From the NCBI GenBank assembly GCA_002730735.1, contig PCAU01000001.1, positions 272,925 through 336,924 on the forward strand: a DNA stretch of 64,000 nucleotides. Reading direction: 5' to 3'. The notes under the pieces are model-generated. The model saw only the letters and a program-made list of their open reading frames with translations. It was not told the origin of the DNA and did no database searches. Every line of letters starts with the position of its first letter. The stretch's first letter is position 1. Shown piece by piece: positions 43,089-50,773 of the stretch. A program made the translations under genes and the position numbers. Source of the DNA: Acidobacteriota bacterium (GTDB taxonomy: Bacteria; Acidobacteriota; Vicinamibacteria; Vicinamibacterales; UBA823).

Positions 43089-43511
43089 TTAGGTCGGTAG
43101 CATGTATAGCATTCCATAAACGACGACCCCGGTAACCGAAACGTAAAGCCAGATCGGAAACGTCCAGCGCGCGATCGCTTTGTGACCTATATCATCGCGC
43201 CGGAGGCCGCGGCGTAGAGTCACGACCGCCATCGGCACGACGGCGATGGCTAGGACAACGTGGGTTGCCAGAATAACAAAATACACGACACGAATTATCC
43301 CGGTACCCGTGAATGCCCGAGATCCTATGTTCACGTGGTAGATGACGTATGAGACCAAGAACAGCACTGACATTGAGAAGGCGGCTAACATTAGGGCGCG
43401 ATGCCTGACGACATTACCCTTACGGATCATGACATAAGCAGAGACCAGCAGTATCCCCGCGAGGGCGTTCAACGTGGCGTTGAGCAACGGGAGATCTGAA
43501 ATCTCTAACAT
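43089..43511 (-). CDS. DUF420 (CtaM-like) membrane protein
   Basis: A 140-residue protein with four hydrophobic helices. It begins ISDLPLLNATLNALAGILL and contains KGNVVRHRALMLAAFSMSVLFLVSYVIYH, both characteristic of DUF420, which includes CtaM, needed for maturation of heme-copper oxidases in Staphylococcus. Conserved His residues (RHRAL, YHVN, ATHVV, GHKAIAR) could bind heme or copper. AGAGGA precedes the ATG. It ends the minus-strand run ctaA-ctaB-ABC ATPase-permease-DUF420, which strengthens a role in oxidase assembly. Confidence 0.88.
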   Translation of the reverse strand: MLEISDLPLLNATLNALAGILLVSAYVMIRKGNVVRHRALMLAAFSMSVLFLVSYVIYHVNIGSRAFTGTGIIRVVYFVILATHVVLAIAVVPMAVVTLRRGLRRDDIGHKAIARWTFPIWLYVSVTGVVVYGMLYMLPT

Positions 43512-43530
43512 CGATGGTTTCCTCTACAGA

Positions 43531-44304
43531 TTAGCGGCCTCGTTTGCTGCGCACGAACAGAATGCCTATTGCAGCTGTTGCGCAACCAAACACGAAGACT
43601 ACGATCAAAGACATCGCGAATGACGGTAGCCCTCCCCCTGTTACGGAGGTCCCTCCTGTCAGAACTACCCGTAATGCCGTGACTCCGTAAGTCATTGGAT
43701 TGGCCCACATGATTGCGCGGATCCACCATGAGGCGCCCTCTGCAGGAAAGACTGCTCCCGACAAGAGCCACATCGGTACCAGCACTAGATTCATGACGGC
43801 GTGAAAACCCTGCGTAGAATCAAGCTGCCACGCAACCAGAAAGCCTAAACCGGTCAGTGCGAAAGCCAGCGTGAGTAGTGCCACGACGAGGGGCAGTATC
43901 AAGTCGGCTCGGAGATCAATGCCAGTGGCAGGTGCGAGCAACAGAAAAAGCATCGCTTGTATTACAGCGAGCGTGGTGCCGCTGAGAATTTTACCCACGA
44001 CGATGGTTGTCCTCGGCACCGGCGCCACCAGCACTCCTTGTAAAAAGCCTTCACGTCGGTCTTCAATGACTGAAATCGTTGAGAAAATGGCGGTGAAGAG
44101 CACAATGAGCGCAAGCGTGCCTGGAAAGAAGTATTGCAGATAGTTCACTGGTGCGTCGGCGTTGACGCGAAATGACGACCCTAGTCCGGAACCCAGCAGC
44201 AGCCAGAAGACGACCGGGGTACCGAGTGCGCCGATAACTCGACTGCGCTGCCGGTAGAATCGGATAATGTCGCGGGCCCACAAGCTATAGGTGGCAAGTA
44301 GCAT
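43531..44304 (-). CDS. ABC-2 type transporter permease
   Basis: A 257-residue permease with about six hydrophobic helices. WARDIIRFYRQRSRVIGALGTPVVFWLLLGSG is the typical cytosolic elbow and first helix of DrrB-like permeases, and VLVAPVPRTTIVVGKILSGTTLAVIQA is the conserved ABC-2 coupling region. WLLSGAVFPAEGASWWIRAIMWANPMTYG near residue 190 is a family hallmark. It pairs with the ATPase gene nine bases upstream. The transported molecule is unknown; the cytochrome oxidase context is notable. Confidence 0.88.
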   Translation of the reverse strand: MLLATYSLWARDIIRFYRQRSRVIGALGTPVVFWLLLGSGLGSSFRVNADAPVNYLQYFFPGTLALIVLFTAIFSTISVIEDRREGFLQGVLVAPVPRTTIVVGKILSGTTLAVIQAMLFLLLAPATGIDLRADLILPLVVALLTLAFALTGLGFLVAWQLDSTQGFHAVMNLVLVPMWLLSGAVFPAEGASWWIRAIMWANPMTYGVTALRVVLTGGTSVTGGGLPSFAMSLIVVFVFGCATAAIGILFVRSKRGR

Positions 44305-44313
44305 TGCGTTGGC

Positions 44314-45273
44314 TTAATGCAATTGCTCGCCGGTGTAGTGAATGAACACGTCTTCAAGCGTTGGTTTGCCGAAGGTGATCGTATCAATCTCACCGGGAAA
44401 TGCTTCGACGAGCTCCGGGACAAATTCATGCGCTTGCGCGCGTTCCAACCGGAGAGCTTCATCGATGATCTCTACGTGCTGGTCAAAGCGTTGGGTAACT
44501 TTCTGCGCTAGTGACGAGAGGTCCTTACCGGTGACGAGAATCATATCGCCCCCGATCTCTGATACCAGCGCTTCCGGAGTACCTGATGCGACTAATCGAC
44601 CTTTATGAAAAATTCCTACACGGTCGCACTGCGCGGCTTCGTCCATCAAGTGCGTGGCCACGATAATAGTCGTCGACTCAGTCTGGCGCAGATGTCGTAG
44701 ATGCTCCCAGACCTCGTGCCGTGCACCAGGGTCGAGACCATTACTCGGCTCATCAAGGAGAAGAAGTAGTGGTTTGGTGAGTAGCGTCTTAGCCAATTCC
44801 ACACGCCGTTGCAGTCCGCCGGACAAGGTGCTCACCAGGTCGCTCGCGCGGTCGGTTAGGTTGACGAGCGAGAGCACCTCGTCAATTCTTTGGTTGAGTG
44901 ATTTACCGTACAGGCCATATAAATGGCCGTGGTAATAGAGATTTTCAACAACACGGAGGCGATCGTCGAGCGCCGGTGACTGGAAGGTCATACCGATGCA
45001 ACGACGCACAGCGTCGGGGTTGGTAGCTACGTCGTGTCCGAATACGCGGACCGTTCCGTTGATAGGGGTCAGCAGTGTGGCAGCAATCCGAAAGAAAGTC
45101 GTCTTGCCACCCCCGTTCGGACCCAGAAGTCCAAAACTTTCGCCAGGCGCTACATCGAAGCTGACCGATTGGAGCACTTGACGGTCACCGTAGCGGTGAT
45201 TCAGGCCGATGACGTTTAATGCCGATTGAAGGCCTGGACGGGACGCCGGGGTAGGCGAAATCGGTTCAGCCAC
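44314..45273 (-). CDS. ABC transporter ATP-binding protein
   Basis: A 319-residue ATPase. Walker A is GPNGGGKTT (Gly in place of the common Ala), the Q-loop is in GMTFQSPALDDRL, the signature is LSGGLQRRVELAK, Walker B is LLLLDEPSNGLDP, and the switch His is in IIVATHLMDEA. The C-terminal 90 residues form the extension seen in DrrA-like proteins. The GTG start at 45273 lies eight bases inside the end of ctaB. It works with the permease encoded next. Confidence 0.92.
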   Translation of the reverse strand: MAEPISPTPASRPGLQSALNVIGLNHRYGDRQVLQSVSFDVAPGESFGLLGPNGGGKTTFFRIAATLLTPINGTVRVFGHDVATNPDAVRRCIGMTFQSPALDDRLRVVENLYYHGHLYGLYGKSLNQRIDEVLSLVNLTDRASDLVSTLSGGLQRRVELAKTLLTKPLLLLLDEPSNGLDPGARHEVWEHLRHLRQTESTTIIVATHLMDEAAQCDRVGIFHKGRLVASGTPEALVSEIGGDMILVTGKDLSSLAQKVTQRFDQHVEIIDEALRLERAQAHEFVPELVEAFPGEIDTITFGKPTLEDVFIHYTGEQLH

Positions 45274-46159
45274 CTAACAACCGCGAGGAAATCAGGAGCA
45301 CCCACAGGAGGGGCAGATAGACGAGCGATCCGAAGAAAAGATTGCGGGCGTTCTGCGTGGACCGGTGCCAGGCGAACCGTACAGAGAGCGCGGCGAAGCC
45401 GAAGCCGAGAAAGGCCGTACCAAGCAAATATGGGGTGCCAGCCATACCGACCCACACCGGAGCGAGACTAACTGGCAACAGGCCGGCGAGAAAAAGAAGC
45501 ACGTGCCTAGCTGTACGCCGTCCGCTTGGTTCAACGACTGGCAAAACCTGAAATCCCGCACGAGCGAAATCCTCACGGTAGATCCACGCGATTGCGAGAA
45601 AGTGTGGGATCTGCCAGAGGAAGACGATGCCGAATAACACCCACGCCTCAAGAGTCATCGAGCCATTTGCTGCCACCCAGCCTAGCGCAGCCGGTAAAGC
45701 GCCAGGCACAGCACCAACCACGGTGGCGAAAGGAGTGCGGCACTTCAGTGGTGTGTAAATCAGAACGTAAGTGACTATTGTCGCTAGAGCGAGGCCGGCG
45801 GCAAGTGGACGCGTATAGGTCAGGACAGCCAATCCGATCAGAGAAAGTGCGATGCCAAATCCCCGCGCCTCCGCTGGTAACAGTCGACCGCTAGGTAGCG
45901 GCCGATGCCGGGTCCTAAGCATCAGGCCGTCTGCCTTCCTCTCGTAAACCTGGTTGAGTGCGGAGGCACCACCGGCGACCAGCGCTGTTCCAATTATCGT
46001 TGGTCCGATAAGCCACACTACACCGGCGTCAGGGGCCGCCAGATAGAAACAGACGGTCGTTGTAACTAAGACGAGGGAGTTCAAACGTGGCTTCGTAAGT
46101 GCAATGAAGTCGGCGATGCGACTTCCCGGAACAGCTATTGCCACCGCACTGATTTTCAC
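45266..46159 (-). CDS. ctaB: Protoheme IX farnesyltransferase (heme O synthase)
   Basis: A 297-residue UbiA-type membrane enzyme adding a farnesyl tail to heme B. It has about eight to nine helices. ALTKPRLNSLVLVTT is the N-terminal signature, NQVYERKADGLMLRTRHRPLPSG carries the first Asp-rich motif, and IYREDFARAGFQVLP the second (usual YxxDYxxAGxxMLP). The GTG start overlaps the ctaA stop by four bases (GTGA). It works with CtaA to supply heme A to cytochrome oxidase. Confidence 0.94.
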   Translation of the reverse strand: MKISAVAIAVPGSRIADFIALTKPRLNSLVLVTTTVCFYLAAPDAGVVWLIGPTIIGTALVAGGASALNQVYERKADGLMLRTRHRPLPSGRLLPAEARGFGIALSLIGLAVLTYTRPLAAGLALATIVTYVLIYTPLKCRTPFATVVGAVPGALPAALGWVAANGSMTLEAWVLFGIVFLWQIPHFLAIAWIYREDFARAGFQVLPVVEPSGRRTARHVLLFLAGLLPVSLAPVWVGMAGTPYLLGTAFLGFGFAALSVRFAWHRSTQNARNLFFGSLVYLPLLWVLLISSRLLGG

Positions 46160-47121
46160 CTAACTACCCCTGCTGACGACGTCTCGGGCAGTGCTACTGA
46201 GGTGTTGCTTAAGGGCATATCCGAGAGTCGGTGGCGGTGCACCAAGAGTGTCAAGAGGACAACCGTTGCCAGAAGTGCCGCTCCAGTCGCGACATGTGCC
46301 GTGTTGATACCCACTTGACGTTCTGAAAGCACAGTGAGAGCACCCAGCGTGAACTGAACCGTCACGAGCCCAATGAGCAGCCAGGCCAGTCGCCGTAGTT
46401 CCAATCGGTGCCGGTGATGCACCAGCACGTGCCCCGCTGTTGCTACGACCGCCAATGTTACAAGGACGGCACCAATCCGATGCCCGAAGTGAATGGCGAT
46501 TGGCCAACTCCATTCAGGTGGGACAAGATGCCCAAAAGCTAAGGGAAAATCTGGAATCGCCAATCCGGCGCCGGTGTGTCGCATTATGGCCCCGACAAGG
46601 ACCTGCACGTAGACCACAGCCACCGTTCCGATGGTCAACCGCGCTAGCATCCGATCGGCAATGGGTGCGGCCGTCCCGGTGTGCCAACGTGGTGACGTGA
46701 ACAATGCGAGGGCCACTGTCAGGCAGAAGACAAGCTGAGCGAGCCCAGCGTGTGCGACGGAGATGGGTGTTGGTAAAAAGTAGAGCACCGTGACACCTCC
46801 GAGCGTGCCCTGCAGTATAACCGCGCCGAGAGCAACCCAAGCTAGATATCGCACCCAGCGACGACCATCAACACGTGAGAACCACACAGCCAATCCGATC
46901 ATCAGGATTCCTACAGCACTCGCGATTAGCCGGTGTCCATGCTCGTACAAGATCCCGCCTACCATCTTCGACAGCGGGAAGCTGAACATGAAGTAACCAT
47001 AAGTATTTGGCCAGTCTGGGACCGCCAGCCCAGAGTCTGTGCTAGTGACCAAGGCGCCGGCCGTGATGAGTAGCAACGTAGCTGTGGCGACGAAAATTGT
47101 GAACCTATGGAGCGAGGCCAT
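46156..47121 (-). CDS. ctaA: Heme A synthase
   Basis: A 321-residue COX15/CtaA membrane protein with about eight helices, oxidising heme O to heme A. Visible features are GALVTSTDSGLAVPDWPNTYG near residue 22, YEHGHRLIASAVG with the first heme His, VLVGAIMRHTGAGLAIPDFPLAFG at the pseudo-repeat, HFGHRIGAVLV with another His, and NTAHVATGAALLATV near the end. The internal duplication is typical. The gene is followed with a four-base overlap by ctaB. A terminator-like hairpin separates it from the upstream cupredoxin gene. Confidence 0.94.
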   Translation of the reverse strand: MASLHRFTIFVATATLLLITAGALVTSTDSGLAVPDWPNTYGYFMFSFPLSKMVGGILYEHGHRLIASAVGILMIGLAVWFSRVDGRRWVRYLAWVALGAVILQGTLGGVTVLYFLPTPISVAHAGLAQLVFCLTVALALFTSPRWHTGTAAPIADRMLARLTIGTVAVVYVQVLVGAIMRHTGAGLAIPDFPLAFGHLVPPEWSWPIAIHFGHRIGAVLVTLAVVATAGHVLVHHRHRLELRRLAWLLIGLVTVQFTLGALTVLSERQVGINTAHVATGAALLATVVLLTLLVHRHRLSDMPLSNTSVALPETSSAGVVR

Positions 47122-47148
47122 ACGTCGTTAAACAGGCGGGATGTGAAA

Positions 47149-47171
47149 ACGACGGAGGGATCCTCCCTCCG
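47149..47171 (-). terminator. Rho-independent terminator-like hairpin
   Basis: An eight-base-pair perfect stem, CGGAGGGA with TCCCTCCG and a three-base loop (47153-47171), followed on the minus strand by TCGTTTTC. It lies between the stop of the cupredoxin gene (47190) and the ctaA start (47121), so it would end or attenuate transcription before ctaA. Confidence 0.6.
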
Positions 47172-47189
47172 CCGCGCCCACTTAAAATG

Positions 47190-47963
47190 CTAGCTAACCG
47201 TAAAGGTAAACGAGACCTCAACGGTTTCGTTCTCAACCACGGTGACGTTCTGAGTCTGAGTACCTAACATTTCATGCCAAGCCTCGATCGTGTAGTCGCC
47301 CGGGGGTAGTGTGTTCAATGCAAACGCACCACCGTTACCGCTCACGCCGAAGTACGGGTGATCCAACACGCCCACATAGGCGTTCATCCAACCGTGCACG
47401 TCGCACTTAAACGGCACCATAACCTCAACTGTTTCGAATGCGGTGTCGTAGGTCATGCCTTCGATCGGTTGGCCGGTGTTGAATTCACGGTTATTTGCTG
47501 GCATTGCGTGAATGTTGTGCAGCGTTGGGTCACCGTTGCTCACTGTCAGGGTCTGGCCCGCCTGGATCCCGAAGACATGCGGCGTATAGCGGCAACCATT
47601 TTGGTCAAGCATAACGGGTTCAGAGGGAGTAGGAAACGACCGGCTACCAAGACCTTCCTTAACGTAGACAAACACGTTATTGAGTGAACCGTCCTCCCCG
47701 ACGACGTAGTATTCCGTACTGGTGTTGTTGCCAGACTCCTGTGCGCAAACAGGATCAGAATTCATCCGAATAGTTTCGGCCTCAGGGGGTGTGCCTTCAA
47801 GCATGACCGTGCCGGTTATGTTGCCTTCAGCAGCGCTGTCGACCGCAGACGCAACCGGCGCTTCAGGTTCAGATTCGGCCGGGGCTTCCGAGCCACCACC
47901 ACACGCCACTGTTAGGACCAACGCCATTATCGAAACCAGCAGCCACGACTTTCGTACATCCAT
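47190..47963 (-). CDS. Cupredoxin-domain lipoprotein
   Basis: A 257-residue predicted lipoprotein with LVLTVACGGGSE as lipobox, followed by an acidic, Ala/Pro-rich linker. The middle part has a cupredoxin-like copper site: TLHNIHAMP supplies His and FKCDVHGWMNAYV supplies Cys, His and Met in C-x2-H-x2-M spacing. The C-terminal strand GGAFALNTLPPGDYTIEAWHE resembles a carboxypeptidase-regulatory sandwich. It probably carries electrons or copper in the periplasm. CAGGAG before ATG 47963 fixes the start. The location just upstream of ctaA/ctaB suggests a respiratory role (inference). Confidence 0.82.
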   Translation of the reverse strand: MDVRKSWLLVSIMALVLTVACGGGSEAPAESEPEAPVASAVDSAAEGNITGTVMLEGTPPEAETIRMNSDPVCAQESGNNTSTEYYVVGEDGSLNNVFVYVKEGLGSRSFPTPSEPVMLDQNGCRYTPHVFGIQAGQTLTVSNGDPTLHNIHAMPANNREFNTGQPIEGMTYDTAFETVEVMVPFKCDVHGWMNAYVGVLDHPYFGVSGNGGAFALNTLPPGDYTIEAWHEMLGTQTQNVTVVENETVEVSFTFTVS

Positions 47964-48128
47964 TGAAACTCTCCTGACACGAAGTAAGGGGAAAAACACC
48001 GCAGGCCGCTCAGTTCGTCGTCTCGCGGCAACCTCCAAAACCAGATCAATATCACACGCACCGACCGCAGTAAATGGTTGAAACACTCTAGCGGAGCTTA
48101 TCTAGCCTATGTGCGAACGCAATGTCAG

Positions 48129-49520
48129 TTACCGCGCGCTGGCACGAGCAATTTTTCGAGTAATTCGGTCCCCTATCCAGTGCGGGTCCCACCATTCGAT
48201 CGGTGTGACCGGGTGGCCGTGCAGCAGCGTCGTGAAGTGCAAATGGTCGCCGCCGGCTAGGCCGGTTCTCCCGCTACGGCCAATTTCCTGCCCCTGTTGA
48301 ACAGCATCTCCGACCTGGACACCGATGGATGAGAGATGGGCGTAGAGGGACTGGAGTCCCATGCCATGGTCGATCACCACGCAATTGCCATAGATACCTA
48401 GGAAGTCAGCATGGACAACGATACCGTGGTTTGACGCCAGAATTGCTACATTGGCGGTGGCAGCAAGGTCAAATCCAAGGTGCACTTGTTGATCGATCGC
48501 CTGACCGTTGTACAGGTAGGTCCGGTGATCGGCAAAGCTTGATTCAACCTGAGAGTTACCGAGTTGGCGAAACGAACCCTGCCACAATAAGCGCGGCTGA
48601 GTTTGTTTTGCGAGCGCCAGTAGGTAGGTTGCATTTTCTTGCCGGAGGTCGGCGTTAATGCGGCTGTACTGGGCAACTAGGTCATCCTTCGGTATACCTT
48701 CGAGTAACACCCGCGCAGCATCCGATTGCTCAGCAATTGCTGGAACGACACGCTGTATGAAATTGTTTCCCACCGTGATTTGACGCCGGCGGAAGACCTT
48801 CGGGAACGTCCGGCGATTGAAGTCGGCCCGCACTTCGTTACCCGCTGGGTCACGAGCGAAGAGCTGCATCGGTGCATTCAACTCTTGGTCGTGTAAAAGG
48901 GCAAAGAACGCGACACGCATCGCCTCGTTCGCCCCTGTAATACCTGCTCCGGCAGCGGGGAACCCCGGATAAATTTGATTGTCCACAATAACGCCAGACT
49001 CGACGTCGTTTGGAGTCACCCGGTACACGATCATCTCAGTGCCACCGTGGTTTACATAATGCTGAGTTGATAGCACGGTCAGCCGTGGGGGTTCGAATCG
49101 TAGTTCAAGTGAATGGGTTCTCGAGGTCGAGGCTTGGCGAAGACCGTAGAGCACCGGACGGACTGCGGTCACTATGAGGTGTGCCGGTCCTTCAGTTGCC
49201 CCTGGAAGGTCGTTCAGGTCGAAGGTTCGCACGATGCGAATTCGCTCGTGAGTTTCTTGCTCGACCCTGGCTTCGCGTGGAGCCGCGAGTGAGAAGAGTG
49301 AGATCCGCGTGTCACCTTGCTCGAGAACAGCATCAACTCCGGCAATTGTCCCTCCGGGAGTCTCAACCGAAAAGTCGAGCACGCTGGTCCGCCCGACATA
49401 GCGCTCCGGATTATTGACCTCGACCGTGGGACCGAGAGCCCGTCCGGCCCAACGATACGCTCCAACCACGGAGAAAGCCGCGAGTACGATCACTAGCAGC
49501 ACTTTTGAGAATAGTGACAT
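48129..49520 (-). CDS. M23 family (LytM-like) metallopeptidase, membrane anchored
   Basis: A 463-residue protein. MSLFSKVLLVIVLAAFSVVGAYRWAG is an N-terminal membrane anchor. Residues about 30-290 are a beta-rich region without a clear family. The C-terminal M23 domain has HLGFDLAAT (His and Asp zinc ligands), NCVVIDHGMGLQSLYAHLSSIGV, GDAVQQGQEIGRSGRTG and the final GGDHLHFTTL with HxH. All zinc ligands are present, so it may be an active endopeptidase on peptidoglycan rather than an EnvC-type activator. ATG 49520 has GGGAGGA eight bases upstream; the longer frame to 49598 is rejected. Confidence 0.88.
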   Translation of the reverse strand: MSLFSKVLLVIVLAAFSVVGAYRWAGRALGPTVEVNNPERYVGRTSVLDFSVETPGGTIAGVDAVLEQGDTRISLFSLAAPREARVEQETHERIRIVRTFDLNDLPGATEGPAHLIVTAVRPVLYGLRQASTSRTHSLELRFEPPRLTVLSTQHYVNHGGTEMIVYRVTPNDVESGVIVDNQIYPGFPAAGAGITGANEAMRVAFFALLHDQELNAPMQLFARDPAGNEVRADFNRRTFPKVFRRRQITVGNNFIQRVVPAIAEQSDAARVLLEGIPKDDLVAQYSRINADLRQENATYLLALAKQTQPRLLWQGSFRQLGNSQVESSFADHRTYLYNGQAIDQQVHLGFDLAATANVAILASNHGIVVHADFLGIYGNCVVIDHGMGLQSLYAHLSSIGVQVGDAVQQGQEIGRSGRTGLAGGDHLHFTTLLHGHPVTPIEWWDPHWIGDRITRKIARASAR

Positions 49521-49702
49521 TGGTTGTTTCCTCCCATCCCGTTCGTGGTCGCGAATCCCTCGACCTTTGGTATCGGACTTGGGGAGCATAGAGTTCAACG
49601 CAAATCACCTGTCTCCCCTGAAATTTGATGCTGGTTCGACACATCGGTTCATTGACCCACTTGCTCGCCAGTTGCTAGAATCCAAAGTTTCGGTCGGCCC
49701 GT

Positions 49703-49777
49703 GGCGGTATCGTCTAGGGGTCAGGATGCGTGGTTCTCAGCCACGAGACCGGGGTTCGAATCCCCGTACCGCTACCA
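49703..49777 (+). tRNA. tRNA-Glu (anticodon CTC)
   Basis: A full cloverleaf can be folded. The acceptor GGCGGTA pairs with TACCGCT, with G-U at the first pair. The D-arm GTCTAGGGGTCAGGAT is typical of tRNA-Glu. The anticodon stem CGTGG/CCACG closes on TTCTCAG with CTC at 49736-49738. The T-arm is CGGGGTTCGAATCCCCG. The discriminator is A at 49774 and CCA is encoded (49775-49777). It reads GAG codons. The PheC-like gene starts 18 bases downstream. Confidence 0.93.
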
Positions 49778-49794
49778 AGCTATGGTTTTCTAAT

Positions 49795-50757
49795 ATGCGA
49801 GCGCTCGTCCTAACCGCGCTTATCGTCGGTCTTCCCATTTCTCACCTTGACACCGTTTTGGAGCGGGGCGAGATTCTCATTGGCACGACCGGCGATTATC
49901 GCCCTTTTACTTATCAGCGCCCTGATGGGACATTTGAGGGTTTTGATATCGACGCTGCGCGCCGACTTGGTGCGGATCTGGGAGTCAAGGTGCGTTTCGT
50001 TTCCACGAGTTGGCCCCAACTCGTGGAGGGGCTTCGCGCAGGACGCTACGACATCGCAATGTCTGGGATTACACGTAATCTCGAGCGCCAGAAAATCGTC
50101 TCGCTGTCGGACCCCTATCTCTCGATCGGAAAGTGTCTTCTTATTCGAAGAGCAGACCGTGCGCGTTTCACGGACCTTAGGGCCATCGATCGCCTCGGTG
50201 TTCGTATCGGTGTTAATCCTGGTGGAACAAACGAGAGTTTCGTGAGAGAACGTATCAACACGGCTGACGTTGTCGTTATTGAGGACAATCTCTCCATCCC
50301 CGATGCCGTTGCTGAAGGACGAGTCGACGTGATGCTGACTGACAACGTCGAAGCCGTGCTAGTCGCGAACGAGGACCCGCGTCTCTTCGCCGTCCAGCCA
50401 AGCTCTCCGTTGAGTCGTGACGAACTCAGTTACATGCTCCCGCGAGATGCCCCCGCTTTCTTGAACTGGGTAAACCTGTGGGTTCACCGTATGGCGCTCA
50501 ACGGCGAGTTCGAACGCCTCCGAGAGAAGTGGATCGACGGTGTTTCTGCTTCTCCGGGAAAGCGTAGCGAGAACTCTTCAGAGGGTGCGGGCCTACGCCT
50601 TCTGGAACCTTTGGGCAACATCAGCCGTCCCGCGGTGGGTCGTCTCTTCGCCCGAGATGAATCGTGGAGCGTAATTGAAAGCTGGTTTCAAGGATGGGAT
50701 TCGTTGTTTGTTAAACGAACTCGGTCCTTGGGCGTGAGTTCAGCTGAATCGTTTTAA
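49795..50757 (+). CDS. Periplasmic cyclohexadienyl dehydratase (PheC)-like, SBP3 fold
   Basis: A 320-residue exported protein of the type 3 solute-binding fold. It matches Pseudomonas PheC by eye through its length: IGTTGDYRPFTY, STSWPQLVEGLRAGRYDIAMSGI, NLERQKIVSLSDPYLS, VRIGVNPGGTNESF and VDVMLTDNVEA. PheC turns prephenate or arogenate into phenylpyruvate or phenylalanine in the periplasm; a true amino acid binding role remains possible. About 60 residues at the C terminus (from SASPGKRSE) extend beyond the family. I start at ATG 49795 because the longer open frame to 49414 runs through the tRNA gene. The N terminus is a short signal peptide. Confidence 0.78.
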   Translation: MRALVLTALIVGLPISHLDTVLERGEILIGTTGDYRPFTYQRPDGTFEGFDIDAARRLGADLGVKVRFVSTSWPQLVEGLRAGRYDIAMSGITRNLERQKIVSLSDPYLSIGKCLLIRRADRARFTDLRAIDRLGVRIGVNPGGTNESFVRERINTADVVVIEDNLSIPDAVAEGRVDVMLTDNVEAVLVANEDPRLFAVQPSSPLSRDELSYMLPRDAPAFLNWVNLWVHRMALNGEFERLREKWIDGVSASPGKRSENSSEGAGLRLLEPLGNISRPAVGRLFARDESWSVIESWFQGWDSLFVKRTRSLGVSSAESF

Positions 50758-50773
50758 GATTAAGGAGCCCTTC

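Noticed and set aside
49414-49794. Upstream extension of the PheC-like open frame
   Set aside because: It overlaps the divergent M23 peptidase start and runs straight through a well-folded tRNA-Glu; the signal peptide begins at 49795.
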